Source: JAXMBN01 sp046349875 (lineage in GTDB: Bacteria > Planctomycetota > Planctomycetia > Pirellulales > Pirellulaceae). From it: a stretch of 32,260 nucleotides of DNA. Of the stretch, positions 26,910 to 32,260 are shown piece by piece. The stretch is from contig JAXMBN010000055.1 in assembly GCA_046349875.1 (NCBI GenBank), positions 1-32,260 on the forward strand, given 5' to 3'. The notes under the pieces were generated by a model. The model saw only the letters and a program-made list of their open reading frames with translations. It did not search any database and was not told the DNA's origin. Both the position numbers and the translations under genes were made by a program. How positions within the stretch are numbered: position 1 is the first letter of the stretch; each line of letters starts with the position of its first letter.

Positions 26910-28011
26910 GCCAGATGCGACCCTGCTTGGAGGCTTCAGCCTTCATGCTTTCAGGACGACCAGCGGCTTGTGACTTGCCGAAGTACTTGGAGTACTTCCA
27001 TACAAAATCACACCACATCGAACTATCGATCCCAATTCGCTCGAGGATCGGTTGCAGGTCCGCAGGGATACTGCCTCGTTTTCCTTCGCGTCCTGCTTGC
27101 CAGTCCAGTCTAGGAGCGTTAGGTACTCCTCTTGCTTCATCGGCAAAAAGCCCTTGTCGCTGGGCGTGTTTTCAAATGGCTCGGCATGGGACCAGGAGCT
27201 TTACGCTCTTCTATCTCCAGAGGACACAGCCAAGAATCCACCGGCATCTTCTTGGAATACTTCATGCCTTCTGATTCACGTTTCCTGCGTGAATCACTGA
27301 CCTTTGCAAGATGGTTCGCATTTTCAGACTGAGCTTCAAACTCAAGAGCAGCTGCAATCCCTTTGACCCCCTGGCTCGCTGCAATGCGATCGTAAGCCGA
27401 AGTAAACTTCGACTTTTCAGGAGTCGCTGCCAAGGCGGCTCGCACCGGATCAAATCGACATACATTGCGCAGGCCAAGAGCCCCTGCTTCATCCACAATC
27501 TTCTGAGCCTTAAAGCGTCCTTCCCAGAAGCGGCCCGTACACTTGTCTTCAAAATTGGCTTGCCTTGCAATGGGCTCGCAAAGAGCCCGCATAAACCAAG
27601 AGATATCGCTAAGCCTTGTGCGAAGCAGGGCAAGCGCTTGGCATCGCCAAGGACCTTGGCGATATCGGCTTGGGTAGGACTGCCGAGATATTCTTCCAGC
27701 TTTTTACCTGGAAAGAGTCGCAACCAACGCGACGCGACGTCTTCATCACTCCATGTTTTCACCACATCGGGCCTAGTGCGGAGCATGACGTGGATGTGAT
27801 TGGAGAGGACCGCGTAAGAGAGAACATCCATCCCGAAGATGGATGCCAATAACTCCATTCTTCGTCGGATCCATTCCCTTCGATGTTCGAAGGACTTTTG
27901 GGATCCGGCATCGATCCCAGCCAGATAGGCTCGTCGAACGCACCGCTGGATGCAGTGAGCGACGGCAACTTCATTAGGCGGAAACTGTTCAGCGCGTTTA
28001 GGTCTGGGCAT
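26869..28011 (-). pseudogene. REP-associated tyrosine transposase (RAYT, Y1_Tnp), frameshifted
   Basis: The start MPRPKRAEQFPPNEVAVAHC is at 28011. The first frame runs through the nuclease motif VLSNHIHVMLRTRPDVVKTW (the H-x-H metal site of the HUH family) and EYLGSPTQADIAKVLGDAKR. It then shifts near 27620 to DISWFMRALCEPIARQANFE and CTGRFWEGRFKAQKIVDEA, slips briefly into LLACAMYVDLI, and resumes as PVRAALAATPEKSKFTSAYD. A further shift near 27150 leads to GFLPMKQEEYLTLLDWTG, and one near 27085 to REGKRGSIPADLQPILERIG and SKQGRIWLKGQKSAQG, ending at TAA 26871-26869. All parts of the planctomycete RAYT are present in order. At least four indels are needed, with no nonsense changes, so it may be intact in the real genome. 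Confidence 0.82.
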
Positions 28012-28054
28012 GTTGGAACTCCTTGCAGGCAATATACGCATCTGAAGAGCGGAA

Positions 28055-28084
28055 GTCAACAAAAGGTGGGTGGCACCAATTGAT
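28055..28084 (-). repeat. REP repeat, right border of the transposase element
   Basis: On the minus strand it reads ATCAATTGGTGCCACCCACC then TTTTGTTGAC, the same unit as the left border but inverted. It lies 44 bases upstream of the transposase start and 56 bases before hisH. Confidence 0.8.
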
Positions 28085-28139
28085 GTGGTGGTGGAGGCGG
28101 GGATTTGCGGTATGTTGGTAAAAGAAAGGTGAGGAAGAG

Positions 28140-28751
28140 ATGACGATTGCGATTGTGGATTATGGGATGGGGAATCTTCGGAGCGTACAGAAAGCTCTAG
28201 AGCATGTCGGTGCACAACCATTGGTTACCGATAAAGCTGAGGATATCGCCAAGGCGGAGAAGGTGATTTTGCCCGGAGTGGGGGCCTTTGGTGATGCGAT
28301 GCGCGAGCTCGAACAGCGTGGGCTCATCGATGTCGTCAAACAATCGGCGCGATCGGGTAAGCCATTTCTGGGGATCTGTTTGGGGCTGCAGTTGCTGTTC
28401 GAAGTTGGTGAAGAGTCAGGCAATTGCCCTGGATTGGGGCTGTTTGCAGGAAAGGCGGTTCGATTCCAACTTCCGCACGAATTCAAAGTCCCTCACATGG
28501 GATGGAACCAAGTTCAATCGAACGACCCATCCAATCCATTGCAACACAACCTGCAACCGAACAGTTATTTCTACTTTGTGCACAGTTATCACGTTGTTCC
28601 CGAGGACCCCAGTATTATTTGGTATACCTCGGAATACGCTCATCCCTTTTGTGCGGCGATCCGCAGTAAGAATGTTTTTGCCACTCAATTTCACCCCGAA
28701 AAAAGTCAGTCCGTTGGACTTCAATTGTTAGAGAATTTCGCTCGCCTTTAG
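28140..28751 (+). CDS. hisH: imidazole glycerol phosphate synthase, glutaminase subunit HisH
   Basis: A 203-residue class I glutamine amidotransferase that supplies ammonia to HisF in histidine biosynthesis (cytoplasm). The start is TIAIVDYGMGNLRSVQKAL, the oxyanion region LPGVGAFGDAM, the nucleophile C80 in GKPFLGICLGLQLLFE, and the catalytic pair H185 and E187 in TQFHPEKSQ. A strong ribosome-binding site (AAGGTGAGGAAG) precedes ATG 28140. No other his gene is in the window, so HisF must lie elsewhere. The gene begins only 56 bases from the RAYT border repeat. Confidence 0.95.
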   Translation: MTIAIVDYGMGNLRSVQKALEHVGAQPLVTDKAEDIAKAEKVILPGVGAFGDAMRELEQRGLIDVVKQSARSGKPFLGICLGLQLLFEVGEESGNCPGLGLFAGKAVRFQLPHEFKVPHMGWNQVQSNDPSNPLQHNLQPNSYFYFVHSYHVVPEDPSIIWYTSEYAHPFCAAIRSKNVFATQFHPEKSQSVGLQLLENFARL

Positions 28752-28760
28752 AGGTGTTCC

Positions 28761-30227
28761 ATGCTCTCCCTCCCTTCCTCGGCCCAGTTCCTACGGGCTT
28801 CGTTGCTTTTGACGTTCGTTACTATTGCTTCTTGCGGTACTATCCTCGCTTTGAATGCGCAGGATGAAGGTGCTAGGCCCTTCTTCGTGGAGGGCTATGC
28901 GGGGAAAGTCAGCTACGCGCCCGGCGAAGGGCTCGAGCTTCATGTCTCCACGTCCGCCAAGCAGTTTTCGATCGAGGTCGCTCGCGTAGGAGCAACACGG
29001 CAAACGGTTTTTCAGAAGAACGGTATTCCAGGAATGGAGTCACCCATTCCGGAGAATGCTTCATCGCATGGGTGCCAATGGCCGATGGCTTTTCATATGC
29101 CTATCCCTTCGGATTGGAAGAGCGGATACTACGAAGTCAAATTGAAGATTGCCGATGATGGTGGCAAATACGCGTATCGTGGAAAGCGAACTGCGGAGTC
29201 GAGTTGCTATTTCGTATTACGAGCCTCCAAGCCGGGAGCGTCAAGTCCGATCCTGATGCAACTAGCAACCAATACCTACAATGCATACAACAATTGGGGT
29301 GGCTTCAGCTTGTATGCATTCAATGGTCGGGCCGGAGTACAAGGGAATCGCGTTTCCTTTCATCGGCCACCTCAAAGTCAGTACTCGCGCTGGGAGCAGG
29401 CCTTTTGTTCCTGGGCCGAATCGCAGGGGTACGTTCTTGAGTATGCTGCGAATAGCGATCTAGAATTCCATCCGGAGATCCTCGCTGGCTATCAACTTGT
29501 ATTGAGTGTTGGGCACGACGAGTATTGGTCTGCTCCGATGCGAGATCACTTGGAAGCCTTTATCGCCAGCGGAAAGAACGTCGCTTTCTTCAGCGGAAAT
29601 ACTTGTTGTTGGCAAGTCCGGTCAGAAGATCAAGGCAACGCGCTGGTCTCTTGGAAGCAACGCTATGTGATGGATCCGATCTATCCGTCGAAAGATCATC
29701 GGTTGCTCTCCACGCTTTGGAGCCATCACTTGGTAGCTCGTCCTGAGAATCAGCTGACGGGTGTTGGATTCCTCTTCGGCGGTTACCATCGAAGCCATGG
29801 TCAATTCATGGATGGGAGCGGAGCCTACACGGTACATCGTCCCGACCATTGGTTACTGGATGGCACGCAACTCAAGAAGGACGATAGTTTCGGCGGTAAA
29901 GATACGATCGTCGGATACGAATGCGATGGATGTGAGATCGAATGGAAGGATGGCCTCCCGTTCCCGACCTATCGAGATGGAACGCCGCAAGGATTTCAAA
30001 TCGTTGCGACAGCTCCTGCGAAATGGCATCCCGATGATGCTTACTTTTACGATCGTTTTGAACAAGGTCGTGTCGGTGCAGCCGTGGTAGGAGCGTATAC
30101 ACGTGGTGGTACGGTTATCACGGTTGGTTCGACCGATTGGGCTCATGGTTTGGCAGGAAAAGACGTCATCGTGGAGAAAATTACTCGAAACGTTCTCGAT
30201 AAACTGTCGAAGGTAAACGCGAAGTAG
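28761..30227 (+). CDS. N,N-dimethylformamidase large-subunit-like protein (DMFA2_C family), exported
   Basis: A 488-residue protein. The signal peptide at 1-34 includes a possible lipobox (IASC, Cys25), so lipidation or cleavage after LNAQ are both possible. A beta-rich N-terminal domain (45-155, GYAGKVSYAPGEGLELHV) precedes the core with the family blocks YNAYNNWGGFSLYAFNGRAG (173-192), SVGHDEYWSAPMRDHLEAFI (249-268) and GKNVAFFSGNTCCWQVRSED (271-290), and a final TVITVGSTDWAHGL. In characterised dimethylformamidases this subunit carries a mononuclear iron held by two tyrosines and a glutamate; I cannot map those residues with certainty. Here the protein is secreted and no small subunit is adjacent, so the true substrate is probably different. 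It starts 9 bases after hisH. Confidence 0.78.
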   Translation: MLSLPSSAQFLRASLLLTFVTIASCGTILALNAQDEGARPFFVEGYAGKVSYAPGEGLELHVSTSAKQFSIEVARVGATRQTVFQKNGIPGMESPIPENASSHGCQWPMAFHMPIPSDWKSGYYEVKLKIADDGGKYAYRGKRTAESSCYFVLRASKPGASSPILMQLATNTYNAYNNWGGFSLYAFNGRAGVQGNRVSFHRPPQSQYSRWEQAFCSWAESQGYVLEYAANSDLEFHPEILAGYQLVLSVGHDEYWSAPMRDHLEAFIASGKNVAFFSGNTCCWQVRSEDQGNALVSWKQRYVMDPIYPSKDHRLLSTLWSHHLVARPENQLTGVGFLFGGYHRSHGQFMDGSGAYTVHRPDHWLLDGTQLKKDDSFGGKDTIVGYECDGCEIEWKDGLPFPTYRDGTPQGFQIVATAPAKWHPDDAYFYDRFEQGRVGAAVVGAYTRGGTVITVGSTDWAHGLAGKDVIVEKITRNVLDKLSKVNAK

Positions 30228-30299
30228 GATGATTCGCGCTAGGTATTGGCTTTGATCGTTCATCCGCGATCAGAGTGTCAAACGAAAGTGTGTTGGAAT

Positions 30300-31736
30300 A
30301 TGGAGACCAAGAAGTCGATCGCCGTTCTCGGTGGTGGAATCACGGGGCTTGCTGCTGCATGGTACCTTCAAAAACACTCCGACCACTTCGATGTGACGCT
30401 CTTCGAAAAGTCGGATCGATTGGGTGGTGTGATCGGTTCTCATCGCGAAGGAAATTGGCTGGTTGAGAGAGGGGCTGATAATTTCGCGACGCTCATTCCA
30501 GACGCGCTTGAGCTGACTCGCGAGTTGGGGCTTGAGGGCGAGATGATTCGCCCTAACGAAGCCAATCGCTTGGCTCGCGTTGTGGCTCACGGAAACCTTT
30601 GTCCAATTCCTCAAGGTTTCTCGTTGATGCAGCCCACACGAATGGATGCCATTTTGGCTTCGCGTGTCTTATCGCTCCCCGGCAAGCTACGCGTGTTATG
30701 GGAATACTTTGTATCTCGTCGAACTGATTCGCGGGATGAGTCTCTTCAGGATTTTGCCATTCGTCGCCTTGGGAGAGAAGCTTTTGATCGATTAGTCGAG
30801 CCGATCGTGGGAGGCATCTTTACGGCTCGAGCGGATCAATTGAGCATGCAAGCAGCGATGCCCGAGTTTGTCGCGATGGAACGCGATCACGGAGGTCTCA
30901 TCCGTTCTTTCTTAGCCAAAAAGAAAAAGGCTAAGCAATCGCAGGACGCGAAGCACGCTGTCGCAAAGAAAGCATCCGGGGCTCGATACGATCAGTTTGT
31001 TGCTCCAAAACAAGGTATGCAATGGTGGTTGGATCAAATCGTGTGTCGGCTCGATCGTGTTCACAAGAAACTGAATACCAGTGTGAAGAGTGTTGAAAAG
31101 AGTGGCGATCGGTGGATGGTCGAATTGGAAGATGGAAGTTCATCACCGTTCGATGCAGTTGTCGTTGCCTTACCTGCACCTGCGGCGAAACGTCTCTTTC
31201 AATCGAAGTTGCCCGAGCTAAGTGGTTATTACGAACAAATCCCCTATGCCAGTTCGGCTGTGGCAGTGATGGTCGTTGAACGCGATGAGATTGCACCTGC
31301 GGACCTTTGTTTTGGAATTGTGGTTCCACAAGTAGAGCATCGCGATTGCTTGGCCATCAGCATGAGTAGCGAGAAGTATCCAGGACGTGTTGATGAAAAC
31401 AAAGTGTTGCTTCGAGTTTTCATGGGAGGGGCTGTGCGTCCCGATTTGAATCAAAAGTCCGATGCAGAGCTGCTCGAAATCGCATGGCGAGAAGTGCAGA
31501 CACTTTTGAAACTGAAGTCGCGACCGGTTTGGCAGTCCCTCGTGCGATGGAATGAAGCCATGCCACAATATCATGTGGGACATCTCGACCGAGTTGCTGC
31601 GATCGACGCCATCATTCAACGCGATCCAACATTGCAAGTGGCCGGCAATGCCTATCGTGGAGTTGGCATTCCTCAGTGCGTTCGTTCGGCTCGCTTGGCC
31701 GTACAGCAACTGTGGAATCATTGGAAAGTTGGATAG
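30300..31736 (+). CDS. hemG: protoporphyrinogen oxidase, FAD-dependent (HemG/HemY type)
   Basis: A 478-residue flavoprotein oxidising protoporphyrinogen (or coproporphyrinogen) IX in heme synthesis. The N-terminal FAD-binding Rossmann motif is SIAVLGGGITGLAAAWYLQ (GGGITG at 11-16), followed by VTLFEKSDRLGGVIGS and WLVERGADNF. Downstream are RLVEPIVGGIFTARADQLSM and the C-terminal FAD contact LQVAGNAYRGVGIPQCVRSA. ATG 30300 starts the family sequence; an earlier in-frame start at 30246 adds 18 unrelated residues. A lysine-rich insert (AKKKKAKQSQDAKHAVAKK) occurs at about 205-223. This FAD-type oxidase is often called HemY; proto- versus coproporphyrinogen specificity is not resolved. Confidence 0.93.
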   Translation: METKKSIAVLGGGITGLAAAWYLQKHSDHFDVTLFEKSDRLGGVIGSHREGNWLVERGADNFATLIPDALELTRELGLEGEMIRPNEANRLARVVAHGNLCPIPQGFSLMQPTRMDAILASRVLSLPGKLRVLWEYFVSRRTDSRDESLQDFAIRRLGREAFDRLVEPIVGGIFTARADQLSMQAAMPEFVAMERDHGGLIRSFLAKKKKAKQSQDAKHAVAKKASGARYDQFVAPKQGMQWWLDQIVCRLDRVHKKLNTSVKSVEKSGDRWMVELEDGSSSPFDAVVVALPAPAAKRLFQSKLPELSGYYEQIPYASSAVAVMVVERDEIAPADLCFGIVVPQVEHRDCLAISMSSEKYPGRVDENKVLLRVFMGGAVRPDLNQKSDAELLEIAWREVQTLLKLKSRPVWQSLVRWNEAMPQYHVGHLDRVAAIDAIIQRDPTLQVAGNAYRGVGIPQCVRSARLAVQQLWNHWKVG

Positions 31737-31981
31737 TTGTTCGGGCAAATAGAGCGGCTCATTATTGACACCAAAATTGGGTTTATGGCTACTTGGGGAG
31801 GGAAATCCCCCCTCTCTAACCTGCATTTTCGGTATGAACTGAACCCAAACTCTCCATCGTCCGAAGAACCACTGTGGCTCGCCGTTGGGGCGTTTCCCAT
31901 TCCAGGCAACCTAAGTATTCTGTAGCTTTCGTCTGCTCGTCTTCGGCCATCTATTCCTGCGTTGTCTTCTACGGCGATACC
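31737..31981. other. intergenic region after the heme oxidase gene
   Basis: 245 bases. A GC-rich inverted repeat (GAGGG ... CCCTC around 31796-31813) may act as a weak terminator, though no T-run follows. TTGACA at about 31766 could be a -35 box, without a good -10. No gene is seen. Confidence 0.3.
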
Positions 31982-32260
31982 TTGAGAACGATTCGTCCAT
32001 CTTCGATCTTTCGCCGATTGCTAATGGCATGGTTCGTTCTTTGGGGAACGCTGCTTTCCGTTGATTCGACGATCGCCTCACAAAACAGTGAAATCGAAAT
32101 CACTGCCCAGATGGGTGTGGGTGGTATGTGGAAGGTCGGATTTCCAGCACCTCTTCGCTTGGAAATTCAATCCAAGACGAAGCAAAGAATCTCGGTGCGC
32201 GTACGTTCGGTAGATGGCGATGGTGTGCCAATCGTCTATCGTTCTGAAGAATGGAGTTGG
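31982..32260 (+). CDS. secreted protein of unknown function (partial, N-terminus only)
   Basis: An open frame runs off the right edge. From TTG 31982 it reads a basic n-region (RTIRPSSIFRRLL), a hydrophobic segment (MAWFVLWGTLLSV) and a likely cleavage site at TIASQ, then QNSEIEITAQMGVGGMWKVG and a beta-rich stretch. The ATG at 32024 is the alternative start but would drop the basic residues of the signal peptide. The mature N-terminus looks like an extracellular beta-sandwich, but too little is present to assign a family. Confidence 0.55.
   Translation, partial: MRTIRPSSIFRRLLMAWFVLWGTLLSVDSTIASQNSEIEITAQMGVGGMWKVGFPAPLRLEIQSKTKQRISVRVRSVDGDGVPIVYRSEEWSW

Larger units (their letters stand above)
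26576..28084 (-). mobile_element. REP-bordered RAYT (Y1 transposase) element, about 1.5 kb
   Basis: Two copies of the same 28-base REP unit lie in inverted orientation at 26576-26603 and 28055-28084 around a frameshifted Y1-type transposase gene on the minus strand. This is the REPtron arrangement: a chromosomally housed single-stranded-DNA transposase of the IS200/IS605 relatives flanked by the repeats it recognises. There is no target-site duplication to look for in this class. About 265 bases on the left (26604-26868) have no clear gene apart from a doubtful short frame. Confidence 0.75.

Noticed and set aside
26576..28084. CRISPR or integron reading of the repeats near 26.6 and 28.1 kb
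   Set aside because: There are only two inverted copies around a transposase, with no regular spacers, no integrase and no attC-like series.
31796..31813. Rho-independent terminator after the heme oxidase gene
   Set aside because: A GAGGG/CCCTC inverted repeat exists but no T-run follows, so it is mentioned only as a weak possibility.

Overview
The window reads as chromosomal DNA of a planctomycete, most likely a Pirellulaceae relative. The clearest markers are a cytochrome-like PSCyt1/DUF1549/DUF1553 protein paired with a DUF1501 protein, several planctomycete-style hypothetical proteins, and an REP-associated tyrosine transposase (RAYT) locus bordered by GGTGCCACCCACC-type repeats. No rRNA, tRNA, CRISPR array or phage was seen.

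Layout. 1-2483 (minus): partial CbiX-like chelatase, thiol peroxidase tpx, an orphan REP palindrome, and a large unrecognised protein. 2732-6145 (plus): two overlapping paralogous trans-sulfuration enzymes (the first frameshifted) and an RluA-type pseudouridine synthase. 6160-7706 (minus): membrane-anchored DUF900 alpha/beta hydrolase. 7904-13340 (plus): a probable exopolysaccharide locus with an unrecognised broken gene, a HlyD-like membrane-fusion protein, a PilZ-bearing regulator, a zinc-ribbon protein resembling TackOD1, and a processive family-2 glycosyltransferase. 13383-17605 (minus): FtsX/MacB-type ABC exporter (ATPase plus 1183-residue permease). 18162-19586 (plus): MFS transporter. 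19599-23227 (minus): DUF1501 and PSCyt1/DUF1549/DUF1553 pair. 23340-25078: acyl desaturase divergent from an Rrf2 regulator. 25197-26420 (minus): TolC-like protein. 26576-28084: RAYT element. 28140-32260 (plus): hisH, an N,N-dimethylformamidase-like protein, protoporphyrinogen oxidase, and the start of a secreted protein.

The most striking property is a high density of single-base indels at 7.4-12.3 kb and in the transposase (26.9-28.0 kb), with one more at 3.2 kb. Nearly every lesion I could place is repaired by restoring one base to a short homopolymer run, and few or no nonsense substitutions are needed. The repaired genes keep operon features such as an ATGA stop/start overlap. This fits consensus-sequence errors better than old pseudogenes, but recent decay is not excluded. 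Long genes elsewhere (1183, 739, 455 residues) are intact.

The reconstructed 9.06-13.34 kb genes make a coherent hypothesis: a synthase (GT2), a periplasm-spanning HlyD-like partner, and a PilZ protein with a metal-binding module, i.e. c-di-GMP-controlled polysaccharide synthesis loosely comparable to Alg8/Alg44.
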